Of a stretch of DNA of 64,000 nt, positions 31,590 to 42,090 are shown piece by piece. Every line of letters starts with the position of its first letter. Position 1 is the first letter of the stretch. The notes under the pieces are model-generated. The model was not told where the DNA came from and did no database searches. It saw only the letters and a list, made by a program, of their open reading frames with translations. The DNA lies in NCBI RefSeq assembly GCF_000002425.4, contig NC_037274.1, positions 208,937-272,936 on the forward strand, written 5' to 3'. Position numbers and translations under genes: made by a program. This DNA comes from Physcomitrium patens (lineage: Eukaryota; Streptophyta; Bryopsida; Funariales; Funariaceae).

Positions 31590-34500
31590 TCATCGAAGGG
31601 GCTTAGGTTTCTGAGGATAACATCGATGAAACTCCTGTATTTTTTGCGACGCATTCATAAGATTTTTCACTGATTCCCATGTGAGTTTATTGATATCATA
31701 GCCACTCCAATACACTAAATACTCCAATTTCACCCATTTATGCCGCAAATCTAGTACCTTTTCTACCTCGTATTCTTCGTGGTTTTCAATTTCAATACTA
31801 GGTGGCGGATATTGTATTCTTCCAAGAAAAGACGACTCTTGATAAGACTCCAACATAGAAACATGAAAGACTAGATGTACCTTCATAGCAGTTAATAACT
31901 CTAAACGGTATGCCACTAGATTGATTTGTTTTTGAATGACAAATGGTCGCAATCTTTAGTAGTCCAACTTATCACATAGCTACTTGGTTTTGATATTTCG
32001 TCGAAGCAACCATACTTTATCTCCAATTTTGAAAGTAGGTGCCTGATTCTGAAATTTGTCTATGCACGCCTTGTAAGCTTCCTGGGCAGTTTGCAATTGA
32101 AGTTTTAATGTAATTTGAAGCTTCGATAGTTTTTTCACAAATCCTTCAACTGTCGGGTTGTTATTCATTGACGAACTCAACAAATCAAGCTTTGAATGAT
32201 ATCCATAGTTGGAAAAGAATGGTTTTTATTGAGTCGACGCATGAAAGGTGTTGTTATATGCAAACTCAGTTAACAATAGATATGCAGTCCAATCATCTTA
32301 TAAATAGTTGATGTTGTATCATAAATACTATTTCAAAGTTTGATTCACCCGTTCCATTTGGCCATTAATTTGAGGATAGAAAGCCGAAGAAAGCTTGATA
32401 TCCATGTTCAATATCTCAAAGAGAGATTTTCAGAACTTTGTTACAAATTGGGTTCCTCAATCTAAGATGATATCATTTGATAAACCATGATATCGATACA
32501 CATTATCAAAGAAGAGCCTTGCTGTGTCTTTGCTTGACGATGTTTTCTTGCAAGGGACAAAGTGTGTCAACTTTGTAAGCTGATGTACTACAACAAAGAT
32601 GCTATCAAATGAATTTGATGGTCGCAGGTCTGTAATGTAGTCCATAGAAACTGAAGACCATGGCCGACATGGAATGAGCAATGGCTGAAAAAGATCATAA
32701 GGACAATGCACAGGGTTCTTGGATCTTAAACAAATGTCACAAGACAGGACAATATCCTTAACATCCTTCCACATTTGGGGCCACCAAAAATCTCAAGAAA
32801 TAAGTTCGAAGGTCTTATTGAATCCAAAATATTTTGCACTTAGAAAGTCGTATCGAGATTGGAGAACTTGGAGTTGTGTTGATCCCTTTGGAATATACAA
32901 CCCTTCCTCAAAGTATAAAAGATCTCTTTCCACCTTGAACTTGTCATTATTGACATGTTATGTGATATGAAGGGCTATAAAATCTCCAATAGTTGCAATA
33001 CATACTTGGTTGAAGAAGTGAGCATCAATTGGCACTATAGCAGAGCAAAGTTTGAATTGTTTCGACTTCAACAATGTTATACACTATTGATCAAATAGTG
33101 CTTCTCTAGCCTTTGGCACTAGATACAATCTCGTTGATAATACATCGGATAGTCCTCGTTGCTTCATAGATCGATAAGTAATAACAAAGTCAAACCTAGA
33201 TAGTAACATATTCCATCAAACTTGATAACGATTCAAAATCTGAGCCAACATGAAGTACTCCAAATTCTTGTGACTCTTGGAAAGAAGTCACTATTGCAAG
33301 AAGTTCTTTATCGTGGATCTCATAGTTGATCTCGACAGCAAAAAACTTTTGAGGGTAGAATACAATCAGATGAAGCTTCTCGTCTATGCCTATCTACAAA
33401 AGTAGAGCTCTCATAGTAAAATCTAAAGCATTGATCTCCAAATAGAAGGCTTTTGTAAAGTCCGGATATACCAAGTTTCGAGCCATAGTAAATGTCATCT
33501 TAAGATCTTGAAATGCTTTTTCCGCTAGAGGTCCCCATTCAAGCTTGTCTTTATATGTCAACCGAGTGAGTGGAGCAGCAACTTGAGAATAATTCTTGAT
33601 GAAGATCCAATAGAAATTAGCAAAGCCAAGAAAGCATTGTACATCTCTAATTGTCTTTGGAACTTTCCATGATACAATTGCTTCTACCTTCTTAGGGTCC
33701 ATCTTCAAGCCTTTCGTAGTTACAATGAATCCCAAAAATTCCATCTCAGTTTGGTTAAACAAGCACTTCTCCAATTTGTCATAAAGTCCTTCTTCCGGAG
33801 TTTTTTAAGGACCACGCGAACGTGTTTCTCATGCTCTTCTATGTTTTTGGAAAATATCAAAATATCATCTAGATAGATGACAATAAAATCATCAAGGTGC
33901 TTCTGAAAGATGTCATTCATCATGTGTTGAAAGATCGCCAGAGCATTGGTAAAATCGAAAGGCATAAAATTATATTCAAAATGGCCATACCTTGTATGGA
34001 AAGCTGTCTTCCATTTGTCTCTTTCCTTGATTTGCACGAGGTTGTAAGCTCCCCTTTGATCAATCTTTGTAAAGATCCTTACACGCCTAAGTTGTTCTAA
34101 AAGACCTGATATCAATGATAATGGATAACGATTCTTCTTTGTCACCTTGTTGAGACCTCAATAATCCATGCACATTCGCAGTGAGCCATCTTTCTTTTTA
34201 ACAAATAAGATTGGTGCCCGAATTGGCAACTTCGCATGACAAATGAAGTTCTTCGCTAAATTCTTGTCAATGTACTTTCGTAACTCCGTTAACTCTATCT
34301 ACAACAAATTTCAGATTGAGCCAAAAGATGCTTGTACTTCTTCCTGCAAGTCTATGGCACAATTGTATGGTCGATGCTTTGGTAGCATGTCGGCATTCTT
34401 TTTTTGAAACACGTCTTCGAAATCCTTATATTGTTCTAGTATACTTGATCTCAAAATCTTCTCTCTGCTAGTTGGAATCGCATAAATGACAAATGGTGTG

Positions 34501-34990
34501 CCTTCCTTGCACAATGTTATAAACGTTTTTACTCTAATAAATAACAGTTTTTTGATTCGGGATCTTTTAACAAGCTTACTCTTGGAATATTTTATAGGAA
34601 ATGTCATCATTCGTAACCTCCAATCTATGGATGGATTATGTATTTCTAACCAAAAAAGACCAAAAATAACAAGGTTTGACGGGGTTCTAATAATATTGAA
34701 AATAATATAACTAATATGGTCTTTAAATGTCACCTCTATAGATTTTAATTCATGGGTGATACTACGAGATAATAAAGGTCGTCCATCTATTACTTCTACA
34801 TAGATGGATTTAGGTTTTCATACTAAAAGAATCTTGTGATACTTAACAAATTCTTCATCTAAAAATCAAGCAGATGCGTTTGAATCTAATAATGTTAAGG
34901 TTTTTAGTTTTTGAGGGTCAAAAGATAGAGGAATGGTAAAGCAATGGATAGGCTGAGCGAAAAGAGAGGAACCTCATTGTTATTGTGGTA
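31590..34990 (-). pseudogene. pol of element B, decayed
   Basis: Minus-strand fragments in order: protease remnant (about 34750-34920), RT (33720-34300, with [14 protein letters not shown] and [11 protein letters not shown]), RNase H (33290-33500), integrase finger (FGF.KT and CDICLRSKN near 32700-32830), integrase core (MDYITDLRPSNSFDSIF, about 32500-32650), and chromodomain (31590-31952: KLEYLVYWSGYDINKLTWE). Numerous stops and frameshifts. Note that RT keeps YLDD, unlike element 1. Confidence 0.85.
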
Positions 34991-34999
34991 TTGAATTGT

Positions 35000-36040
35000 T
35001 AAGCCGCACGATCCCTATTGTGACTGGGCATCCTCATTTTTCGAAACAAATGTGCCTCTGGTCCTAACAATACGTCGATTTTGCTTCTTGAGGCAGTTTT
35101 TAGCTTTGTGGCCTTCTTCACCACAATACAAGCATAGTCCTTCCTCCATACGTCGCTTTTTTTTCTTCTAGAGTTAGGGATTTGATACGTATCACGTCAA
35201 TTTGCATGTCTTCCACCTCTGAATGTGAATTCAGGTTGCTTGTTGACATAGTTGGAGCGTGGTGAGCCGTATATTTCTTGAGCATTGATTTTAGTGACAT
35301 TGGAACATGCATTTATCGCACTTCATAGCTTGGCTAATGGCTTTGTTAAGCTTTTGCAGATTGAGAAGAGATAATAACAAATCTTTTACATCGTCCCTCA
35401 AGCCCCAATAAAATTGATTCATCAATGCTTCCTCATTCCAATTGATGTCGTATGCTAATTATCTAAAATCTGATGTGTAAATTGACGCAGAGCGTGCTCC
35501 TTGTCATAGTGACTAGATCCTTGTTGTAGCCTATCGCATCTTATCATGTTTGCCAAATGCTTTTGCAAATGCCTCGAAAAAAGCTTCCAAGTTGTTCAAA
35601 ATTGATGATCTTTTTTCAAACAAAGGAGCAAACCATGATAGAGCTTGTCTTGTGAGCAAAGTTCCAACTAGTCCAACACGTGACTCCTTCGTTGAATAGT
35701 GTTCGGATTGTAAAGCTGTTATCAATCTAATTTGATTAATAAAACCTCAAAACTTGGAATGTCTACTATCAAACTTATCTAGAAGGCTAATTGGGGGCAC
35801 CTTTCATTGTAAGACCAATGGTCCTTATTGAACTAGAGACAAAGTTGTTTTTTTTGGTGCTGAAGCTTGAGGCAAGTGAATCCTTGATTGTGCCATCCCG
35901 GATGCTCCATCATCATGAAGTCTTGCAATGATTCCTTCAATCTCTGCACTTCTCTGTAATAATGTAGCAAGAGTATTCATAATGGCGTCCATCTTTGACT
36001 TCAAACTTTTAGTCATACTAATATCTTGACCTCGGGCCAT
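35000..36040 (-). pseudogene. gag of element B, decayed
   Basis: It begins MARGQDISMTKSLKSKMDAI at 36040. The Gag core (GTLLTRQALSWFAPLFEKRS) lies at 35531-35725 and a knuckle remnant near 35105-35140. Stops and indels break it. Its N-terminus differs from element 1, so B is a separate subfamily. Confidence 0.75.
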
Positions 36041-36278
36041 TGTAAGAAAAAGAAAGAAATGACTCTACAAGAAGGCAATATTGGTTTAGAGGAGGGTACT
36101 CTAGAACCTCTAAAATGCCTTAAAACCTTCAAGAAGAGGAGTAATCCACTCTCTCCAAGAAAGATAAGATTTCAATATTATAATAGAAGAAATATTAGTT
36201 TAGAGGAGGGTAATCCACAACCTCTAGAACGCCAGCACCTTCAAGGAGAGGGATAATCTCCACTCTAACAAGAAGGAA

Positions 36279-36283
36279 CTAGC
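36279..36283. repeat. Target site duplication CTAGC, left copy
   Basis: Identical to 42657-42661, flanking element 2. Confidence 0.92.
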
Positions 36284-36835
36284 TGTCACGGCCATAATCA
36301 TATAAGCTAATAATTACATATAGAAATAGGTAGAAGTAAGTAAAAGTAGATAAAAGTAAGTTAATTCTATAATATTTAATATAGAAGCTTCCTAGAAACT
36401 TCCTAGACGCTGCTTTGACTTCATAGGTGTCTTTAATTGACTTTTTGGATTAAAAACGTGGTCAACAAGTTGGCCATGTGCCACACATGTTGTTAGCTTG
36501 AAGATCAAGCTAACTATGTGGCCCACACGTAGAAAAACTTGCCTTGTAAGTCAAGGCATGTGTCCTACAAAGTCAACACATATTTGAGGTCCTATAGAAC
36601 GTCGCCACGTAGCCCCTAGTTAGATAGTATATATAGAGACAAGAGTGAAGGCTTCTTCACTCTTGTCAACTCCTTTCTTGCTTCTAGTCCAGGTTCAAGA
36701 GTCTTTAGTTTCTTGTCTTGTGGCAATAGTCATTCCAGTTTTCTTTTAATATACCTACTTGTTTATATTTTGACTTATTATATCGAGATAGCCTTTCGGT
36801 GTATATTTTCCTTCATCGAGTCTTTGTCCTTGACA
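36284..36835 (+). repeat. 5' LTR of element 2
   Basis: 552 bp. It holds a TATA box at 36628-36636, a predicted start at 36659, and a perfect 9-bp-stem hairpin at 36493-36513 (TTAGCTTGA aga TCAAGCTAA). Confidence 0.96.
36628..36669 (+). promoter_or_regulatory. TATA box and predicted start of element 2 transcript
   Basis: TATATATAG begins 31 bp upstream of ACTCTTGTCAA (36659-36669). The interval contains a perfect 13-bp inverted repeat, GACAAGAGTGAAG / CTTCACTCTTGTC, that straddles the predicted start. Confidence 0.65.
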
Positions 36836-36837
36836 GA

Positions 36838-36848
36838 TTGACAAGAGT
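36838..36848 (+). promoter_or_regulatory. Predicted self-priming site of element 2
   Basis: TTGACAAGAGT, two bases inside the LTR, is the exact reverse complement of ACTCTTGTCAA at the predicted transcript start. Confidence 0.75.
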
Positions 36849-37047
36849 ACACTTACAATATCAGAGCTTTGTTTTTTCTTGAGTAAGAGTGGATTACCCC
36901 TTTCTCTTGACAAGACATAAGCGTATTAGAAGTTTGCGGATTACCCACTTCTAAACTGATATTGTTCTTAGTATCTTCTTTGTTATCAAGTCTTTCTTTT
37001 CTTTTGTCTTGAGCAATATCAAACAAATTTTTCTTCTTAGTGTCATT

Positions 37048-38052
37048 ATGGCAGAGCTTGTTGAAATGAAGAGTGCAATGGCACAAATGCAAGAGCAAAT
37101 GAGGGAGTTAATGCTTGCAATGCATCAACTCAATTCACCAACACAGGAAAGAACAAGAATAGCAGAAAGTGGAGATATAGAGATGATCGGAGCTGCTTCA
37201 ACATCTACAATAAATCACGTTCCTTCTCCAATTGTACAACACCCTATAAGCACTAGAGAACCAAGAATTGCCTTACCTAAGAAATTTGATGGTACGAGAT
37301 CAAAGTTTCGAGGGTTCATCAATCAAGTACAATTGGCAATTGAACTTCAACCGCAAAGCTATCCAACTCCAGGATCACAAGTCAGGTTTATTGGCACTCT
37401 ACTTTCTGGTTCTGCATTATCGTGGTTTTCGTCTTTTCTTGAACAACGAAATCCAATATTGGACAATTTGGAAGCTTTTTTGGCGGAGTTTCGATCTATA
37501 TATGGTGAACACAATGCAACTCGTGTTGCAACAAATAAGATCCGAATTCTGCGACAAAGAAATCGCTCAGTAACAGTATATGCTTCACAATTTCGACAAC
37601 TTGCAATTGACATCAAGTGGGATGATGCTGCACTCATCAGTCAATTTCTTTATGGATTGCAATACGAAGTAAAGAAATTGATGCTCAACTTACCTGATCC
37701 TCAAACTTTGAGTCAAGCAATCGATTTTGCGATAAAATGTGATAATCGACTTTTTGAATTTCGATCTGAGAATCATTCACGGGAACCTCAACGTTATTAC
37801 TCAATGGCAACATCAACATCTTTGCCAAACGTACATTCGGAAGTAGAAGACATGCAAATTGACGCGGTACGTTTTAAACCTCTAACTGAGCAAGAAAAGA
37901 TTCGTCGTCGTCAAGAAGGATTATGTTTATATTGCGGAGAACCTAAGCACACTGCTCAACATTGTCCAAAGAAACGACGCAACTATAAAATGAGGGGTAC
38001 GACGGTCAAAGAAGACAACATGTCGGAAAACGGATTCGTCCAGCTACAATAG
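37048..38052 (+). CDS. gag of element 2
   Basis: 334 residues from ATG 37048 (MAELVEMKSAMAQ) to TAG 38050. The first 35 residues form a Met/Glu/Gln-rich coiled-coil-like stretch. The Gag core follows (KFDGTRSKFRGFINQVQLAI, LLSGSALSWFSSFLEQ) and then a CCHC knuckle CLYCGEPKHTAQHC. The homologous start is seen in elements 4 and 5. Open reading upstream to 37009 lacks an ATG. The last codons overlap the pol frame, which is open from 37989. Confidence 0.93.
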   Translation: MAELVEMKSAMAQMQEQMRELMLAMHQLNSPTQERTRIAESGDIEMIGAASTSTINHVPSPIVQHPISTREPRIALPKKFDGTRSKFRGFINQVQLAIELQPQSYPTPGSQVRFIGTLLSGSALSWFSSFLEQRNPILDNLEAFLAEFRSIYGEHNATRVATNKIRILRQRNRSVTVYASQFRQLAIDIKWDDAALISQFLYGLQYEVKKLMLNLPDPQTLSQAIDFAIKCDNRLFEFRSENHSREPQRYYSMATSTSLPNVHSEVEDMQIDAVRFKPLTEQEKIRRRQEGLCLYCGEPKHTAQHCPKKRRNYKMRGTTVKEDNMSENGFVQLQ

Positions 38053-38057
38053 GGACC

Positions 38058-41000
38058 GTGCAGCTGGAACCTTGTACAATTCCTAATGAAGGTCCTATCC
38101 TCTCCTCAGAACCCTCTCCTTGTTTTATAATAGACTTATATTTAGGACCTAAGAATTACAAAGCCTCTGCTTTATTAGATTTGGGAGCCTCAGCATGTTT
38201 TTTAGATGAACAATTTGTTAAAAGTCGTAAAATACCCTATGTACAGAAACCTAAACCAGTACATGTAGAAGTCATAGATGGTCGTCCCTTGTCTTCTGGA
38301 GATGTCACTCATGAAACTCATCCTATAAAAGTAACAATAGATGGTCATGATAGCTACATAGCTTTTAATATAATTAAATCCCCGTCCAATCCAGTTATTT
38401 TAGGTTTATCCTGGCTAGAAAAATATAACCCTCCAATAGATTGGAATTCACGTAAACTTGACTTTTCCAAAAGCGTTATTAATAGTTCTACGAACCAAGT
38501 AAAAAATTATAAGTCTAGTACAGTAAAACCCGTACTGATAGGGGCAAAAGCATTTATACACGCAGCAAAAGAAGGATCAACTTTTGCTATTTATGCTGCA
38601 CCTATTTCTGAAAACGTAAAGACTTCAATTGGCATTCCAAGTCAATATCAGGAGTATCAAGACGTTTTTGAGAAAAAGAATGCAGATATTCTTCCTGAGC
38701 ATCGCCCATATGATTGTTCGATCGACCTCAAGGAAGGAACTCAGCCACCATTTGGACCAATTTACAGTTTATCGCAAGATGAGATGGCTGAACTCAAGAC
38801 GTATATTGACGAGAATTTAGCGAAGAATTTTATACGCCATTCAAAATCTCCAGCAGGAGCTCCAATTCTATTCGTAAAGAAAAAAGATGGATCTTTACGA
38901 ATGTGTGTTGATTATCGAGGACTCAACAAGATCACAATCAAGAACAGGTATCCATTACCTTTGATATCAGGACTCCTTGACCAGTTGAATCAAGCTAAGA
39001 TCTATACAAAAATAGATCTAAGAGGAGCATATAATCTAGTACGGATCAAAGAAGGAGATGAATGGAAGACTGCGTTTCGAACCAGGTATGGACATTTCGA
39101 ATATAATGTCATGCCCTTTGGACTCACGAATGCACCAGCTGCTTTTCAACATCTCATGAATGATGTATTTCGTGAATTCTTAGACAATTTTGTCGTCTGC
39201 TATCTAGACGATATCCTGATCTATTCCAAGAACGTCGAAGAACATGAAATACATGTTCGTCAAGTATTACAAAAACTTAGAGATGCAGGATTGTACGCCA
39301 AGATGGAAAAGTGTGTATTTCACACTACTCAAGTTGACTTTTTAGGATACATCATTTCAAATGATGGTCTCATGATGGATTCTAAGAAAGTCCAAACAAT
39401 CATGGATTGGAAGATTCCAAGGACAGTAAGAGATGTCCAATGTTTCTTGGGATTTGCCAATTACTATCGGATCTTCATCAAAGATTTCTCACGAGTTGCA
39501 GCTCCACTTACACGCTTGACTAGTAAAGATAAATTCCAATGGAATCAAGAAGCGGAAGCAGCATTTGAAGCCTTGAAGACATCGTTTGTCTCTGCACCAG
39601 TCTTATATCGTGTTGACTTTTCCAAGGCATTTTTTATGGAAACAGATGCATCAGATTTTGCCTTGGGTGCAGTTTTATCACAAATGGGAACAGATGACAA
39701 ACTCCATCCGATAGCTTTTCATTCAAGAAAATTCTCAGCAGCCGAGATCAATTATGAGATCCACGATAAAGAACTTCTTGCGATCGTGGATTCCTTTCAA
39801 GAATGGCATCATTATCTAGAAGGCGCTTCTAGTCCAGTCACTGTGTATACAGATCACAAGAACCTCGAGTATTTCATGTCAGCACGCGTGTTGAATCGTC
39901 GTCAAGCTCGTTGGAGTATGTCTTTGTCAAGATTCGAGTTCATTATCACTTATCGGCCAGGAAAACAACAAGGTTTGTCTGATGCCCTATCTAGACGTTC
40001 TTATTTTGCACCAAAAGAAGGAGATGCAGCTTTTGAGCAACAAAGAACGGTCCTCTTGAAACCGGAGCAATTTCATCTCCGAGCAATGAAATCAACATTG
40101 ACTGTTGATTCAACTTTTTTCAAGCAAATCCAGTCCTGTATGTCCTCAGACCCTCTTGTTTATGATATCGAGAATAATTCTTCCAAGTCTCATGATCCTT
40201 CTAAGTTTGAGTTCAAGAATAATCTATTATATTTTGAAGGACGCCTATATGTTCCAGAAGGAGAAGCACGTTTACGTGTTCTTCAAGCACGTCATGACTT
40301 TCCAGCAGCAGGGCACTTTGGATATAATAAGACTTTGGAACTCATATCAAGAGATTTTTGGTGGCCACAAATGTGGAAGTCAGTCAAAGACTTTGTACAA
40401 TCATGTGATATTTATTCAAGATCAAAAATTCCTCGTCATCGACCTTACGGACTTCTTCAGCCATTACCTATACCAGAACAACCATGGTCTTCTGTTTCTA
40501 TGGATTTCATCACAGATCTTTCAAGCTCAAGATCTTATGATTCTATATTTGTGATAGTAGATCGTTTCACCAAGATGGCACATTTTGTGCCATGTACAAA
40601 ATCTATCACAGGTGAAGAAACAGCTAAGCTTTTCATTGATAATATCTATCGCTATCATGGATTACCTAAAGATATCATATCGGATAGGGGAACTCAATTT
40701 GTGTCAAGATTTTGGAGGACCCTTTTCAAGATTTTAAAAGTGGACATAAAACTATCTTCGGCTTTTCATCCTCAAACTGATGGACAAACAGAGCGCGTAA
40801 ACCAAGTCTTGGAGCAATATTTAAGGTGTACTATCAACTACCAACAAGATGATTGGACAACCCTTCTGCCATTGGCAGAGTTTGCTTATAATAATACGGT
40901 ACATTCTTCCACGCAACAAACACCTTTCTTTGCCAATTATGGCTATCATCCACGACTTGATACTTTTGATTTTTCAAAAGTTGATAATCCTGCAGCAGAA

Positions 41001-41546
41001 GATATGGCAAATCGGTTGTCAGAGTTACATGCAATAATGAAGACACAATTGAAGGAAGCTCAAGAACGACAAAAGATAAACGCAGATCTATATCGTAAGG
41101 AGCAACCACAGATCAACGTCGGTGATAAGGTATGGCTACTTCGTCGCAATATCAAGACTACTCGACCTTGTGACAAGTTGGACTATCGTAGGCTTGGCCC
41201 CTTTTCTGTTTCTGAACAGATCAACCCAGTTGCATATCGGTTACATCTACCGAAGTCAATGAAGATCCATCCTGTATTCCACGTATCTCTTCTTGAACCA
41301 TATAAGACAGTGGATATACAAGGAAGAAGACAAATGCCACCGCCTCCTATAGAAGTAGATAATAATGAAGAATTTGAGGTGGAAGAGATATTAGACTCAA
41401 GGCGGCGCCGAAATAAGCTGGAATATCTTGTTCATTGGCGTGGATATGATATTAGTGAACGCACATGGGAGCCATCCAGGAATCTAGCAAATGCATCAGC
41501 TAAAGTCAAAGTTTTTCATCAACGACATCCATCAAAACCAAGATGA
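38058..41546 (+). CDS. pol of element 2 (PR-RT-RNase H-IN-chromodomain), uninterrupted
   Basis: 1162 codons counted from 38058; the frame is open from 37989 and is -1 to gag, so it is likely reached by frameshifting. Domains: protease near residue 41 (ALLDLGASACF, where DSGA is expected), RT about 240-430 with YLDD at 382-385, RNase H from about 527 (METDASDFALGAVL), integrase finger about 752-790, integrase core D816, D876, E912 (D,D-35-E), and chromodomain at the C-terminus (EYLVHWRGYDISERTWEP). Two key positions are changed: protease Ser to Leu (residue 42) and the last finger Cys to Tyr (residue 786, CDIYSRSK). These may inactivate it despite the open frame. Confidence 0.95.
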   Translation: MQLEPCTIPNEGPILSSEPSPCFIIDLYLGPKNYKASALLDLGASACFLDEQFVKSRKIPYVQKPKPVHVEVIDGRPLSSGDVTHETHPIKVTIDGHDSYIAFNIIKSPSNPVILGLSWLEKYNPPIDWNSRKLDFSKSVINSSTNQVKNYKSSTVKPVLIGAKAFIHAAKEGSTFAIYAAPISENVKTSIGIPSQYQEYQDVFEKKNADILPEHRPYDCSIDLKEGTQPPFGPIYSLSQDEMAELKTYIDENLAKNFIRHSKSPAGAPILFVKKKDGSLRMCVDYRGLNKITIKNRYPLPLISGLLDQLNQAKIYTKIDLRGAYNLVRIKEGDEWKTAFRTRYGHFEYNVMPFGLTNAPAAFQHLMNDVFREFLDNFVVCYLDDILIYSKNVEEHEIHVRQVLQKLRDAGLYAKMEKCVFHTTQVDFLGYIISNDGLMMDSKKVQTIMDWKIPRTVRDVQCFLGFANYYRIFIKDFSRVAAPLTRLTSKDKFQWNQEAEAAFEALKTSFVSAPVLYRVDFSKAFFMETDASDFALGAVLSQMGTDDKLHPIAFHSRKFSAAEINYEIHDKELLAIVDSFQEWHHYLEGASSPVTVYTDHKNLEYFMSARVLNRRQARWSMSLSRFEFIITYRPGKQQGLSDALSRRSYFAPKEGDAAFEQQRTVLLKPEQFHLRAMKSTLTVDSTFFKQIQSCMSSDPLVYDIENNSSKSHDPSKFEFKNNLLYFEGRLYVPEGEARLRVLQARHDFPAAGHFGYNKTLELISRDFWWPQMWKSVKDFVQSCDIYSRSKIPRHRPYGLLQPLPIPEQPWSSVSMDFITDLSSSRSYDSIFVIVDRFTKMAHFVPCTKSITGEETAKLFIDNIYRYHGLPKDIISDRGTQFVSRFWRTLFKILKVDIKLSSAFHPQTDGQTERVNQVLEQYLRCTINYQQDDWTTLLPLAEFAYNNTVHSSTQQTPFFANYGYHPRLDTFDFSKVDNPAAEDMANRLSELHAIMKTQLKEAQERQKINADLYRKEQPQINVGDKVWLLRRNIKTTRPCDKLDYRRLGPFSVSEQINPVAYRLHLPKSMKIHPVFHVSLLEPYKTVDIQGRRQMPPPPIEVDNNEEFEVEEILDSRRRRNKLEYLVHWRGYDISERTWEPSRNLANASAKVKVFHQRHPSKPR

Positions 41547-41640
41547 AAATCTCTCTTATAAAAGAGACAAGATTGAGGCAAGATAACATTCAATTTCCTA
41601 TCCTTGTTTGTAACTTCTTTACATTTGTGACGCTAATTAG

Positions 41641-42063
41641 ATGGAGAGCCAACAACCAGCGGATTCAACTCAAGAACCTTCGTTTGCTGACCTGCCGGAC
41701 GAGACATTACGATTGTCACAACCTTCAAGACGACGCAATCAAGATGAAGATCTTCAAGAACGACATGTTCTTCCTCGAACAGATGGTGAGATACAACGCG
41801 TTTGGTATCACGATTTGGGAAGGGACTCCTGATGTTTGGTGATTTTGCTAGAGATAGGAACAACTCCTGATGGTGTTCCAAATATTCTATTCGAAGGAAG
41901 TTATGAAGGCCTCAATAATGATCAAATAACTGGGTGGTCTTCCCGCCCTGGTATGGGACACTACCGATGGTTGAGAGGCCCTATCAATCATCTTCGAAGA
42001 GAACAGAGATCAGAGTATGTGGCGAATATAATTCGTCGCATCATAGATTTCCTCAACATATGA
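41641..42063 (+). CDS. ORF3 of element 2, conserved small ORF downstream of pol
   Basis: A 141-codon frame (including stop) from ATG 41641 to TGA 42061. One in-frame TGA at 41830-41832 splits it; element 4 has CGA (Arg) at that position, so the TGA looks like a recent C-to-T change. The N-terminal half is acidic and polar with an Arg-rich patch (SQPSRRRNQ). The C-terminal half contains GHYRWLRGPINHLRREQ and ends FLNI. It starts 95 bp after the pol stop and ends 41 bp before the LTR. No recognised family; it may use a subgenomic, spliced or reinitiated message. Confidence 0.65.
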
Positions 42064-42090
42064 TGATCGCTCCTCGTGGAACTCGTCTCT

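Noticed and set aside
40105-40554. A 149-codon plus-strand ORF overlapping pol of element 2
   Set aside because: A shadow of the pol frame in the integrase region; contains no motif and is broken in element 4.
41641-41832. Two separate small ORFs downstream of element 2 pol, or programmed TGA readthrough
   Set aside because: Both lie in one frame separated by a single TGA, and element 4 has CGA there, so one ancestral ORF is simpler. The TGA sits at a different position in element 1.
41633-41881. Antisense ORFs overlapping ORF3 and pol (for example 41633-41881 minus)
   Set aside because: Shadow frames of the conserved sense ORF; not conserved between copies.
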